Of a stretch of 64,000 nucleotides of DNA, positions 46,775 through 56,534 are shown one piece after another. Within the stretch, counting starts at the first letter, position 1. Every line of letters begins with the position of its first letter. The notes under the pieces were generated by a model. It was not told the origin of the DNA. It was given only the letters and a program-made list of their open reading frames with translations, and did no database searches. The DNA is from Pontibacter korlensis (GTDB lineage: Bacteria; Bacteroidota; Bacteroidia; Cytophagales; Hymenobacteraceae), in NCBI RefSeq assembly GCF_000973725.1, contig NZ_CP009621.1, forward strand, positions 3,190,001-3,254,000, read 5' to 3'. The translations under genes were made by a program, and so were the position numbers.

Positions 46775-49700
46775 ATGAATTTTTTGTCTACGATGTCAGT
46801 TTTGAAACAATCCTTTGCCCAAGCTATTCTTTTAGTGGCTTTGTTTCTTCCTTCAACTTCATTCGGACAACTTCCAACTCAGTTCAATAAAGTTGAATTG
46901 TTAACCGGACTCAAAAACTCTGTTAACTTTGAATTTGCGCCTGATGGTAGAATATTTATAATTGACAGGTACGGGGAAATTTTGATATATAAACCTGCTA
47001 TGCAAACCACTGTATCGGCTGGTACTGTGAGTGTCTTCCATGATATGGAAGACGGCTTGTTGGGGATTGCTTTCGATCCCCAATTTTTAAGTAACCAGTT
47101 TGTGTACTTACATTATTCACACGAAACACTTGCAAAAAACAGGGTATCCAGGTTTGTGATGATTGGAGATCAACTGGACTTGTCTTCTGAAGTGGTAATG
47201 TTGGAGTGGACAAGTGATCGTAATGGTTATTACCATGCTGCCGGAGACATGGATTTTGATTCCAAAGGTAATCTGTACATTGCTATAGGTGATAATACCA
47301 ATCATACAGCATATGCTCCTCTTAATGAAGTTGATCCTAATCAAAGTGCTGAGAGAACATCCTCAAACACGAATGACCTCAGGGGGAAAATACTTAGAAT
47401 AAAACCGGAGCCGGATGGAACATATAGCATCCCAGAAGGTAATTTGTTTCCGAATGGTGTGGGAGGGCGAGCTGAAATTTATGTGATGGGAGCCAGAAAC
47501 CCATATAAAATTTTCGTAGATAAAACCAACACAGATTGGCTTTTTTGGGGAGAGGTTGGGCCTGATGCAAATACCGCAAGCGACAAGGGGCCTGAAGGTA
47601 TGGATGAAATAAACATAACAAAAAGTGCAGGAAACTATGGATGGCCCTATTTCTCCGGGAATAATGAACCCTATTTGAATACTTATGCACAACCTAATTT
47701 CTACTACGATCATACCAATCCGCTAAACCTATCAAAGTGGAACACAGGCCCCCAAAGCCTTCCGCCTGCTCAACCCTCATGGTTGAATTTTTTTCATGAA
47801 TGTTATCTTGTTGGACCTAGATATTATTTTGATTCATCTTTAGACAATCCTAAAAAGCTCCCATCCGATTTCAACCAGGCCTTTTTCTATTATGACTTTA
47901 ATACAAGTAAGATTTGGGTATCCAAAATGGACTTGAATGGTAACTTAACGTTAAATGAACAGTTTGCGGCAGACATAATAACAGGTGCAGGCTTTATTGA
48001 TTTAAAAATCGGTCCTGATGGCCAGTTATATATTTTAGAGTATGGAGTAGGGTGTTGTCCTAATAATGTTGGCAGTGGCAAACTAGTTCGTGTTGATTAT
48101 ATTGGAATTGACACGAATAAGCCTCCGCAAGTGACTCTTACAACAGACGTTGTGTCTGGTGCATTGCCATTAAATGTGAATTTTTCTAGTGATGGTACCA
48201 TTGACCCTGAAGGTAATACGTTAACTTTTGCCTGGGATTTTGAATCAGATGGAATAGTAGATTCTAACGAAAAAAATCCGTCCTATACTTATTCTGAAAA
48301 GGGAAATTATGATGCTCAGTTGCGCGTAACTGATTCGAATGGAGCCTCAAGCTCAAAATCCATCAAGATTTATGCCGGTAATCATGCTGCCACTTTCCAA
48401 TTTGTCTCTCCACTTGATGGTGGTTTAATAAGTTGGGAAGATAATCTTGATTATAACATTGTAGTTAATGATGCAGAAGATGGATCCACTAAAGATGGTA
48501 CTATCGATTGTAGTGCTTTAAATCTTATACCTTCTTTTGGTCATAATACACACTCCCATGATGGCTTTACAATAAATCAATGTGCAGGTTCATTCTACCT
48601 TGATCCTACAAGCCATGATGCACAGGGTCAAGATGATATATTTTATGTCTTCAAAGTAAACTATACCGATTCTGAGGGTTTAACTTCTTTCGATCAGGTT
48701 ACGGTACACCCTAAACTAATGGAGGCTGAATTTTATGATCTGCAGCTTAACACCCGACTGTACGAAAATACGGATAAATTAGGAGGAGGACTATACTCTG
48801 TTAGAGCATTAAGCCATGATTCGTATGTCATGTTAGAAGGGCGGAATCTACATAATATAAATTCAGTTTCATACCGTGTTGCATCCACAGTAGGTGGAGT
48901 TATTGAAATTCATGCCGATTCACCAGAGGGTACACTTATTAGTACTGTAAAAGTGCCTGTTACCGGAAGTCTGGATAGCTGGACGAACGCTTCAGGATCG
49001 ATAAATAATCCTGGAGGTAAGCATGATTTATATTTCGTGTTTAAAAATATAGGAGCTATAAATTTGTTTGATTTAAATTATATTGAATTTATAGGTTCTG
49101 GAGTATCATCAGATATTACGCCTCCGAATGTTTATTCTGTAACAGCTTTATCAAAAAATCAAATAGGTATTAAGTTTAACGAACCTCTTGATGAAGCTTC
49201 AGCAGAACAGGTTGGCGCGTATTCACTAGATAATAATATCAGCATATATTCTGCTTCCCTGCTAGAAGATAAAAAAACTGTTATGTTGAGTACTTCTACT
49301 ATGGCTTTGCAGGTAGAAAATCAACTAACGATAAATAGCAGTTTAAAAAATGAAAGCGGAATAGCTTTAAGTCAAAATGTTGTTGAATACTTCACTTTAA
49401 ATGAAGTATTAGTCAGAATAAATGCAGGGGGACCGGAAGTAACTCTTGATGGTGTGCAATGGCAACAACATAAGTACAACAGTGGTGGAAGTATCAGTTC
49501 ACAAGCCTCAACTCAAGAGATAAGTAACACAATTTCCGATGCCATTTATCAAACGGAAGTGAATGGTATTTTTAGTTATAGTATTCCTGTGCCTCAAGCG
49601 GGAAAGTATGATGTAAAGTTGCATTTCGCTGAAACATATTACAAGAAAATAGGAGAGAGGGTATTCAATGTTGATGTCGAAAATGGTCAGAAAGCTTTAG

Positions 49701-52700
49701 CTAATTATGATATCATAGCGAAGGCTGGTTTTGCAACAGCTGTCATAGAAGTTTTGAATGATGTTAGTGTTGAAGATGGGTACCTAACTTTAACCTTTAG
49801 AGGAGTGGTGAATAAGGCTAAACTTTCTGCAATTGAAGTACTTTATGCAAAAGATTCAGGTCAGGAACCTTCTATTATTCTGACTAGTCCATTGAATAAT
49901 ACCTCTGTTGCCCAACCCTTTGATGTGAACTTCAAAGTAAATTATTGGGCTGTTGGAAGTAGGGATTCCCACATTCATAAAATAGTAGACGGTATAGATA
50001 GAGGTGATATCACTACTATTAGCCCTACTACCTTTAGTGATTTGGCAATTGGCACTCATACTATAAAACTTGTGTTAGCTAATGCTGATCACTCCTTGAC
50101 TGATTACAGTGATGAGATTCAGGTAAAAGTTGTTGAGGAATTGATTTGTGCTGATAACCCTTTTCCTCTGAAGCTTACTGAACACATAATTGGTAGTGAT
50201 CTACCATATCGCTCACCCTACATATTTGAAGCTGATTTAAATGGCGATGGGTATGAAGATATTGTAACTGGTGGTTGGTGGTACAGAAATCCCGGAGCCT
50301 TGGGTGGAGAGTGGAAACAAAACGTGATTGGTGCTCCCATGAATAATATGGTACTTCTTCATGATTTTGATAAGGATGGTGATATTGACATATTTGGAAC
50401 ACAGGGAAAGTATACCAGTTCGCTATTAGCCTGGGCTCAAAACGATGGGAAGGGTAATTTTATAACTCACACTAACATACCAGCTGGGGCTGATGACAGT
50501 TTTATAGCCGGAGCAACCATCGGCAATTTTGATGGTGTTGAGAACACGCAACTTGTGATAACCTGGAATGGAGCTGAAGTTGATAAAACGCCTGTTCAAA
50601 TGCTGACTATTCCAGCCGATCCAGTGAATGAGCCATGGACAATAAAGAACATTAGTCCTAATGCTGTTGGAGAATCAATAACAGCGGGTGATATTGATAA
50701 TGATGGCGACTTAGATCTCTTTCAGTCAAAAAATTGGTTGAGAAATGATAATGGATCATGGGCTGTTTTTTCAACAGGGATAGTACTGCCTACTAATCCG
50801 GAACGCAATGCATTAGTTGATTTGAACAAGGATGGTATATTAGATGCTATTGTTACTCAGTCAGGAGCTGATCAGGAAATATATTGGTTTCAGCCTTCAG
50901 CTGATCCAACAAAAGCTTGGACGAAACATACTGTAGGCACAGACGTTGATGGTGGTTTAAGCCTTGATGTCATAGATTTTGATTTTGATGGTGATTTAGA
51001 TGTGATCACTGGAGAGTGGAGAAATGAGCATCGGCTTATAGCTTTTGAAAATGATTTATGCATTACTGGGACATGGATCAAGCATATTTTACATCCAGGT
51101 GGTACAGCAGCTCCAGATCATCATGATGGAACACAAACAGTGGATATAGATAATGATGGAGATTTAGACATTATATCTGTTGGATGGGATAAACGTACTC
51201 CTCGTATTTATTATAATGACGGAAGTACAATGGGAAATACTTCTCCTGTTGTTTCCAACCCCATCCCGGACCAGAGCGCCACCGTGGGCACGGCCTTCAG
51301 CTTCACCTTCCCCGAGACGACCTTCTCGGACGCGGACGGAGACGCGCTGGCTTACGCAGCCGCCCTTTCTGACGGCAGCGCCCTGCCCGCGTGGCTGAGC
51401 TTTGATGCCGCGACCCGCACCTTCAGCGGCAGCCCAGGTGCTGCAGATGCAGGGGTGGTTGAAGTAAAAGTAACAGCCAGTGACGGCACCGAGAGCGTTA
51501 GCGACTTATTTAGCCTCACGATTGTGGATGCCAACACTGCAGGCACTGATGTCTGGCTGGAGGCAGAGTGCGCATCCAGTCTAGGAAGCAACTGGATAGA
51601 AGGAAGCAGTACTGAGGCCTCTAACGGCTCCTACATTACCATCAAGACTGGGTTGAACAGCACCAGCACAGCTCCCACCGCTAGCCAGGACATCGCCTTG
51701 TTCAGCCTCAGTGTCGCACAGGCCGGCAACTACAGTTTATACACCCGTATGAAAGCCCCTAGTGCTAGTGATGACTCCTTCTGGATACGCATCAACGGCG
51801 GCAGCTGGATCTCCTGGGGTGCTACTACAGCTACGAGGGGAAGTAGCTTTAACTGGAACAGCTTCCCAAGTGGCACAGTAGCGCTCCCTGACGGGGTGAA
51901 CACCATTGAGATTGCTTACCGTGAGGACGGGCTCCAAATAGACAAGCTCTACCTGAGCCTGGGCAGCACTGCCCCTACGGGCACCGGAGCGGAAGCCAGC
52001 AACTGCGGTGAAGGCACAAGCAACCAGGCTCCTGTTGTTTCCAACCCCATCCCGGACCAGAGCGCCACCGTGGGCACGGCCTTCAGCTTCACCTTCCCCG
52101 AGACGACCTTCTCGGACGCGGACGGAGACGCGCTGGCTTACGCAGCCGCCCTTTCTGACGGCAGCGCCCTGCCCGCGTGGCTGAGCTTTGATGCCGCGAC
52201 CCGCACCTTCAGCGGCAGCCCAGGTGCTGCAGATGCAGGGGTGGTTGAAGTAAAAGTAACAGCCAGTGACGGCACCGAGAGCGTTAGCGACTTATTTAGC
52301 CTCACGATTGTGGATGCCAACACTGCAGGCACTGATGTCTGGCTGGAGGCAGAGTGCGCATCCAGTCTAGGAAGCAACTGGATAGAAGGAAGCAGTACTG
52401 AGGCCTCTAACGGCTCCTACATTACCATCAAGACTGGGTTGAACAGCACCAGCACAGCTCCCACCGCTAGCCAGGACATCGCCTTGTTCAGCCTCAGTGT
52501 CGCACAGGCCGGCAACTACAGTTTATACACCCGTATGAAAGCCCCTAGTGCTAGTGATGACTCCTTCTGGATACGCATCAACGGCGGCAGCTGGATCTCC
52601 TGGGGTGCTACTACAGCTACGAGGGGAAGTAGCTTTAACTGGAACAGCTTCCCAAGTGGCACAGTAGCGCTCCCTGACGGGGTGAACACCATTGAGATTG

Positions 52701-53134
52701 CTTACCGTGAGGACGGGCTCCAAATAGACAAGCTCTACCTGAGCCTGGGCAGCACTGCCCCTACGGGCACCGGAGCGGAAGCCAGCAACTGCGGTGAAGG
52801 CTTAATTTCTTCTACTACGCAAACAACATCTCTCGCAGCGGGAAGTGCAGAATTGGAGGAAGAGGTTAAAGCTAATATTTATCCGAATCCGTTTGAAGAA
52901 GACATAAAATTACAGCTAAGTAATGTCAAGGAATCACAAGATTATGTGATAAAGGTATATGATGCTATAGGTAACCCCATATATGAACAGGTCTTCACCT
53001 CACAAAAGGCAGGAACGAACGAGATTAATATATATCTTCCAAGTTTCAAAATTATGCCAGGATTGTATTTTATGCACCTAGAAAGTACGGACAAAAGTTA
53101 TAGGAAAATCTTTAAATTGGTTAAACGGTTGTAG
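46775..53134 (+). CDS. Giant type IX secreted multidomain protein (PQQ-type sugar dehydrogenase, PKD, CBM, malectin, FG-GAP, Ig/CBM repeats)
   Basis: A 2119-residue surface or secreted protein. Domains in order: signal peptide (1-32); glucose/sorbosone dehydrogenase-like beta-propeller (about 35-445, motifs FEFAPDGRIFIIDRYGEI and GDNTNHTAYAP); PKD domain (449-535); a CBM6-like sugar-binding region (648-775); an SbsA/CopC-like Ig domain (780-876); malectin-like domain (877-1028, RINAGGPEVTLDG, HFAETYY); an Ig-like domain (1030-1124); six FG-GAP calcium motifs (1126-1488, for example DIDNDGDLDLF). Two copies of an Ig plus CBM35/6-like module follow (1490-1747 and 1752-2009). The type IX secretion domain ends it (2031-2119, NIYPNPFEEDIKLQL). 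Domain limits are estimates. Sugar oxidation or polymer binding at the cell surface is inferred. The duplicated part differs strongly in base composition from the rest. Confidence 0.88.
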   Translation: MNFLSTMSVLKQSFAQAILLVALFLPSTSFGQLPTQFNKVELLTGLKNSVNFEFAPDGRIFIIDRYGEILIYKPAMQTTVSAGTVSVFHDMEDGLLGIAFDPQFLSNQFVYLHYSHETLAKNRVSRFVMIGDQLDLSSEVVMLEWTSDRNGYYHAAGDMDFDSKGNLYIAIGDNTNHTAYAPLNEVDPNQSAERTSSNTNDLRGKILRIKPEPDGTYSIPEGNLFPNGVGGRAEIYVMGARNPYKIFVDKTNTDWLFWGEVGPDANTASDKGPEGMDEINITKSAGNYGWPYFSGNNEPYLNTYAQPNFYYDHTNPLNLSKWNTGPQSLPPAQPSWLNFFHECYLVGPRYYFDSSLDNPKKLPSDFNQAFFYYDFNTSKIWVSKMDLNGNLTLNEQFAADIITGAGFIDLKIGPDGQLYILEYGVGCCPNNVGSGKLVRVDYIGIDTNKPPQVTLTTDVVSGALPLNVNFSSDGTIDPEGNTLTFAWDFESDGIVDSNEKNPSYTYSEKGNYDAQLRVTDSNGASSSKSIKIYAGNHAATFQFVSPLDGGLISWEDNLDYNIVVNDAEDGSTKDGTIDCSALNLIPSFGHNTHSHDGFTINQCAGSFYLDPTSHDAQGQDDIFYVFKVNYTDSEGLTSFDQVTVHPKLMEAEFYDLQLNTRLYENTDKLGGGLYSVRALSHDSYVMLEGRNLHNINSVSYRVASTVGGVIEIHADSPEGTLISTVKVPVTGSLDSWTNASGSINNPGGKHDLYFVFKNIGAINLFDLNYIEFIGSGVSSDITPPNVYSVTALSKNQIGIKFNEPLDEASAEQVGAYSLDNNISIYSASLLEDKKTVMLSTSTMALQVENQLTINSSLKNESGIALSQNVVEYFTLNEVLVRINAGGPEVTLDGVQWQQHKYNSGGSISSQASTQEISNTISDAIYQTEVNGIFSYSIPVPQAGKYDVKLHFAETYYKKIGERVFNVDVENGQKALANYDIIAKAGFATAVIEVLNDVSVEDGYLTLTFRGVVNKAKLSAIEVLYAKDSGQEPSIILTSPLNNTSVAQPFDVNFKVNYWAVGSRDSHIHKIVDGIDRGDITTISPTTFSDLAIGTHTIKLVLANADHSLTDYSDEIQVKVVEELICADNPFPLKLTEHIIGSDLPYRSPYIFEADLNGDGYEDIVTGGWWYRNPGALGGEWKQNVIGAPMNNMVLLHDFDKDGDIDIFGTQGKYTSSLLAWAQNDGKGNFITHTNIPAGADDSFIAGATIGNFDGVENTQLVITWNGAEVDKTPVQMLTIPADPVNEPWTIKNISPNAVGESITAGDIDNDGDLDLFQSKNWLRNDNGSWAVFSTGIVLPTNPERNALVDLNKDGILDAIVTQSGADQEIYWFQPSADPTKAWTKHTVGTDVDGGLSLDVIDFDFDGDLDVITGEWRNEHRLIAFENDLCITGTWIKHILHPGGTAAPDHHDGTQTVDIDNDGDLDIISVGWDKRTPRIYYNDGSTMGNTSPVVSNPIPDQSATVGTAFSFTFPETTFSDADGDALAYAAALSDGSALPAWLSFDAATRTFSGSPGAADAGVVEVKVTASDGTESVSDLFSLTIVDANTAGTDVWLEAECASSLGSNWIEGSSTEASNGSYITIKTGLNSTSTAPTASQDIALFSLSVAQAGNYSLYTRMKAPSASDDSFWIRINGGSWISWGATTATRGSSFNWNSFPSGTVALPDGVNTIEIAYREDGLQIDKLYLSLGSTAPTGTGAEASNCGEGTSNQAPVVSNPIPDQSATVGTAFSFTFPETTFSDADGDALAYAAALSDGSALPAWLSFDAATRTFSGSPGAADAGVVEVKVTASDGTESVSDLFSLTIVDANTAGTDVWLEAECASSLGSNWIEGSSTEASNGSYITIKTGLNSTSTAPTASQDIALFSLSVAQAGNYSLYTRMKAPSASDDSFWIRINGGSWISWGATTATRGSSFNWNSFPSGTVALPDGVNTIEIAYREDGLQIDKLYLSLGSTAPTGTGAEASNCGEGLISSTTQTTSLAAGSAELEEEVKANIYPNPFEEDIKLQLSNVKESQDYVIKVYDAIGNPIYEQVFTSQKAGTNEINIYLPSFKIMPGLYFMHLESTDKSYRKIFKLVKRL
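51243..52801 (+). repeat. Two apparently identical 773-bp copies (786-bp period), GC-rich
   Basis: Copy 1 is 51243-52015 and copy 2 is 52029-52801, separated by 13 bp. I compared them by eye and saw no difference, including at third codon positions. Each encodes a 258-residue module: a putative Ig domain (starting NPIPDQSATVGTAFSF) and a CBM-like sugar-binding domain (starting DVWLEAECASSLGSNW). Sampled lines are near 60% GC, against about 38% in the FG-GAP part just upstream. The identity implies a recent duplication or continuing gene conversion. Confidence 0.9.
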
Positions 53135-53214
53135 CATCTTGATTAACAAAATGATGACTGTTGCTGTGGATGTTATTAAAATATAAGAATATAAAGAAGT
53201 AGAGGTCTTGTATT

Positions 53215-53793
53215 ATGCACAACTATGATACAGTTACTGGCCCCTCATTTTCATTAAAGAATCGTCTTGGTAGGGTTTTATGGAGTTTGGTGTCAGCATT
53301 ATTATTCCGTTACTCTCCAAACCCAATGCATCGTTGGCGGTCTTTTCTACTTCGTTCATTTGGTGCTAAGGTTGGTAGAGGTGTTCATATTTATCCCAAA
53401 GCAAAGATTTGGGCTCCTTGGAATCTTGAACTTGCAGATCAGAGTAGTGCGGCTGATGGAGCTATATTATATTCACAGGGGAAGATTTACATAGGTCGTC
53501 GGGCCGTCGTTTCACAGGGAGTACACCTTTGTGCCGGCACACATGACTATTCTCAATCCGGGTTTCCACTAATAACGAAACCCATTTACATAGGAGATCA
53601 TGCTTGGGTTGCTGCTGAAGCATTTGTGCATGGAGGAGTATCAGTGGGTGAAGGGTGTGTGATAGGAGCACGTTCTGTAGTAACGAAAGATATGCCACCG
53701 TGGATGGTTTGTTCAGGGCATCCTTGTAAACCAATTAAAAAGAGAATTGAAGAGCATCAGAAGCAGAAATTTTTACAATTGCAGATTACATAA
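53215..53793 (+). CDS. WcaF-like colanic-acid-type acetyltransferase
   Basis: A 192-residue left-handed beta-helix acetyltransferase. The N-terminal segment RYSPNPMHRWRSFLLRSFGAKVG and the repeat ILYSQGKIYIGRRAVVSQGVHLCAGTHDYSQSGFPL, whose THDYS motif carries the catalytic His, match putative colanic acid acetyltransferases of the WcaF type. YIGDHAWVAAEAFVHGGVSVGEGCVIGARSVVT gives further hexapeptide turns. It starts 80 bp after the giant gene and is followed after 48 bp by a family 2 glycosyltransferase. Confidence 0.88.
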   Translation: MHNYDTVTGPSFSLKNRLGRVLWSLVSALLFRYSPNPMHRWRSFLLRSFGAKVGRGVHIYPKAKIWAPWNLELADQSSAADGAILYSQGKIYIGRRAVVSQGVHLCAGTHDYSQSGFPLITKPIYIGDHAWVAAEAFVHGGVSVGEGCVIGARSVVTKDMPPWMVCSGHPCKPIKKRIEEHQKQKFLQLQIT

Positions 53794-53841
53794 TTTCAAA
53801 GCACCACTATTTACTAGGTTGTTAGCCATTTACTCATATAC

Positions 53842-54687
53842 ATGCAAAATATGCCTTTACTTGACTTGACTATTGCCATTCCGGTTCGAAACGAAGAGAA
53901 GAATTTGCCTGGATGCTTACGGTCAATTGGAAAGGACCTCGCACAGAAGGTTGTGGTAATTGATTCCGGAAGTACAGATAAAACAAAGGAGATTGCCAAG
54001 CATTTTGGAGCAGAGGTATTAGAGTTTTGTTGGAATGGAAAATTTCCAAAGAAGCGAAATTGGTTTTTAAGAAATCATAGGCCCAAAACTAAATGGGTAT
54101 TATTCTTAGATGCAGATGAGTACCTGACTCAAAAGTTCAAAGAGGAACTTCGTCAAGCACTGGCTCGTGATGATAAAGTAGGTTATTGGCTAAGTTATAC
54201 TGTTTATTTCTTAGGAAAACAATTGAAGGGAGGATACCCGCTATTTAAATTAGCCTTATTTAGGGTAGGAGCTGGTGAATATGAGCAGGTTGACGAGGAG
54301 CAATGGAGCCAATTAGATATGGAAGTGCATGAACATCCTATATTGCAAGGAGAAATCGGCACGATCAGAAGTAAGATAGACCATCAAGATTTTAGGGGAG
54401 TATCACATTACATGCTTAAGCATATTGATTATGCAGGCTGGGAGGCTGCTCGTTTTTTAAGATCATCAGGTAAAGCTAGTCTAGCGGCTAATGTAAACTT
54501 AACCTGGAGACAACGTTTGAAGTACCGACTTATGCGAAGCGTATTTATTGGGCCAGCTTATTTTTGTGGTAGTTTTTTCTTGCTAGGTGGTTTTAAGGAC
54601 GGAGCAAGAGGATTTGCTTTCGCAGTTCTTAAAATGTCTTATTTTGTACAAGTGTACTGTAAAATAAGGGAAAGTAAGAACGTTTAA
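53842..54687 (+). CDS. Family 2 glycosyltransferase
   Basis: A 281-residue GT-A glycosyltransferase. LTIAIPVRNEEKNLPGCLRSIG is the classic GT2 start. VVVIDSGSTDKT supplies the first Asp motif, WVLFLDADEYLTQ the DxD metal site, and the segment after residue 150 (EVHEHPILQGEIG) the acceptor side. The combination resembles the WaaE/KdtX-like GT2 group (beta-glucosyl or heptosyl transfer in other bacteria). A hydrophobic stretch near residues 225-255 may anchor it to the membrane. Confidence 0.9.
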   Translation: MQNMPLLDLTIAIPVRNEEKNLPGCLRSIGKDLAQKVVVIDSGSTDKTKEIAKHFGAEVLEFCWNGKFPKKRNWFLRNHRPKTKWVLFLDADEYLTQKFKEELRQALARDDKVGYWLSYTVYFLGKQLKGGYPLFKLALFRVGAGEYEQVDEEQWSQLDMEVHEHPILQGEIGTIRSKIDHQDFRGVSHYMLKHIDYAGWEAARFLRSSGKASLAANVNLTWRQRLKYRLMRSVFIGPAYFCGSFFLLGGFKDGARGFAFAVLKMSYFVQVYCKIRESKNV

Positions 54688-54852
54688 ATATGTCTCCTTT
54701 AGCAAAAAATGCTCTTTAGTTACTGTAAATAGCTCCATTGAAAAGTGCCTTTTTCGAATGCCACTCCCTTCCCAGTTTTTGATTACCTACACTGTTATTT
54801 TCTTTTTAATTGTATAGCATTTTAATCTTTACTTTCCCAAGCAATTAATAGA

Positions 54853-56133
54853 ATGAAGAAACCACGGTTTTTACTTATTGGCTATAACTTTTATCCAGAG
54901 CCCACAGGTATAGGAAAATATAGTGGTGAAATGGTATTATGGCTTTCTAAAAGAGGATATGACTGCACTGTTATTACTACCTTCCCATATTACCCGTATT
55001 GGAAAGTACAAGAACCTTACAATAAAAATAAGTTTTGGTACAAAACCGAAAAACAAGCGTTTGAATCTGGAGGTAAGCTAACGGTTCATCGGTGTCCTAT
55101 ATATGTGCCTTCCAAGCCATCAGGCTTGAAAAGAATCCTGTTAGATATGTCTTTTTTGTTAACAGCATTCCTGAAACTATTCCAAATTTTATTTGCAAAT
55201 AAGTTTGATGTCGTGTTTACAGTGGCTCCATCTTTCCAATTAGGATTGTTAGGAGCTTTATATAAAAAAATTTGCAAGTCTAAGTTGTATTATCATATTC
55301 AAGATATGCAGATTGAGGCAGCAAGAGATTTAAAGATGATCAAATCCGAAAGGATTATAAAAACTTTGCTTAGGGTAGAAAAGTACATCTTTTACCAAAC
55401 AGATGTTATAAGCAGTATTTCGGAGGGAATGGTTACAAAAATTAAAGAAAAGGCAAAGAAAGATGTTTTTCTGTTTCCAAATTGGACAGATACGGCTCTA
55501 TTCTTCCCAATTGCAGATCGTGCTGAATTGAAAATGAATTTTGGTTTTGAGGCCTCTGACATGATAATTTTATATTCTGGAGCTATTGGAGAGAAACAAG
55601 GATTAGAAGCCATTCTATATTCAGCAAAACATTTTGAGAATATGGAAAGATGGAAATTCATGATATGTGGTTCTGGTCCGTACACAGGAAAATTGAAAGC
55701 TCTAGCTGAAGACTTAAAACTTCAGAATATTTTTTTCTTTCCGTTACAACCCATTGAAAAGTTCAACCAATTTTTAAATTTAGCTGATGTACACTTAGTA
55801 GTTCAAAGAGCCAGCGCTAGTGATTTGGTTATGCCTTCTAAGTTAACTACTATCTTAGCAGTCGGGGGTTTAGCATTAGTGACAGCTAATAAGGGAACTG
55901 GGTTACATGCGTTAGTTAACAGATACAATATTGGAGTTCTAGTTGATGCAGAAAGTCAAGATGAATTAAATAAAGGAATTAGTAAAGCACTACTTAGTGA
56001 AGAAAGAATTAATATCAGAGCCAATGCTCGTGCTTATGCTGAAAAATTTTTATCAATTGACTCTATCATGAACACGTTCGAGATGTCAGTTTATCATAAC
56101 TCATACAATACCTTATCACAAAAAACCATTTAA
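54853..56133 (+). CDS. WcaI-like family 4 glycosyltransferase
   Basis: A 426-residue GT-B glycosyltransferase of the colanic acid WcaI group. FLLIGYNFYPEPTGIGKYSGEM is the diagnostic N-terminus, and TTFPYYPYWKVQEPY and HRCPIYVPSKPSGLKRIL follow as in WcaI. The donor domain holds ILYSGAIGEKQGLEAILYSA and VVQRASASDLVMPSKLTTILAVGGLALVT. WcaI is a fucosyltransferase in E. coli; the sugar here is not known. It is the last rightward gene of the EPS block, 165 bp after the GT2 gene. Confidence 0.9.
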   Translation: MKKPRFLLIGYNFYPEPTGIGKYSGEMVLWLSKRGYDCTVITTFPYYPYWKVQEPYNKNKFWYKTEKQAFESGGKLTVHRCPIYVPSKPSGLKRILLDMSFLLTAFLKLFQILFANKFDVVFTVAPSFQLGLLGALYKKICKSKLYYHIQDMQIEAARDLKMIKSERIIKTLLRVEKYIFYQTDVISSISEGMVTKIKEKAKKDVFLFPNWTDTALFFPIADRAELKMNFGFEASDMIILYSGAIGEKQGLEAILYSAKHFENMERWKFMICGSGPYTGKLKALAEDLKLQNIFFFPLQPIEKFNQFLNLADVHLVVQRASASDLVMPSKLTTILAVGGLALVTANKGTGLHALVNRYNIGVLVDAESQDELNKGISKALLSEERINIRANARAYAEKFLSIDSIMNTFEMSVYHNSYNTLSQKTI

Positions 56134-56534
56134 TGATTTTGTTGTACTTCAAAGATAGATAATAACACGAATTTTGAACTGCTTTGATTTTTCTTAAACA
56201 TAAATTGTTCTAAGAGAGCCGAAAGTCGTAGTACATGTGCTACTGCAGGGTTTATCTGGCTCTAATGGTTAGAACATAAATTTTATACATAATCCAAATC
56301 ACATATGTCTAATGTAATTGTAAGACCAAAGGAGTCTAACATAAACAAGTTCAGCTATTGGTTTAAAATTATGTTGATAATCATATTGGAACATTGCAAA
56401 CTATTTAGGTTAACAAAAAGCTGAGTTGATGCTTTCATACTTACTGAAGCTATTGAGTTTCATTTTTTCATAGTGGCTTGATTAGTAGCTGCCGTTCGTA
56501 TATTGGTTAGAGGTATTCAAAGTATTAATATCAT
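56134..56534. other. Convergent AT-rich spacer with a structured element
   Basis: No gene is seen between the WcaI-like gene and the leftward methyltransferase gene. It holds the fold at 56207-56275 listed separately, close to the end of the rightward unit. Confidence 0.45.
56207..56275. repeat. Nested inverted repeats able to form a three-stem hairpin
   Basis: The outer stem pairs GTTCTAA (56207-56213) with TTAGAAC (56269-56275). The middle stem pairs AGAGCC (56215-56220) with GGCTCT (56258-56263). The inner stem pairs GTAGTAC (56228-56234) with GTGCTAC (56237-56243) with one G-U pair. It lies about 75 bp after the WcaI-like gene. It may be a transcription-end structure or a small folded RNA. 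Confidence 0.45.

Noticed and set aside
51243..52801. Assembly error as the sole explanation of the identical repeats
   Set aside because: Cannot be excluded, but the 13-bp spacer between copies and the distinct sequence after each copy are consistent with a real tandem arrangement. Kept as a caveat in the finding.
56207..56275. Integron attC-like site
   Set aside because: The outer arms are GTTCTAA and TTAGAAC, the reverse of the RYYYAAC...GTTRRRY arrangement required for attC, and no integron integrase or cassette array is present.
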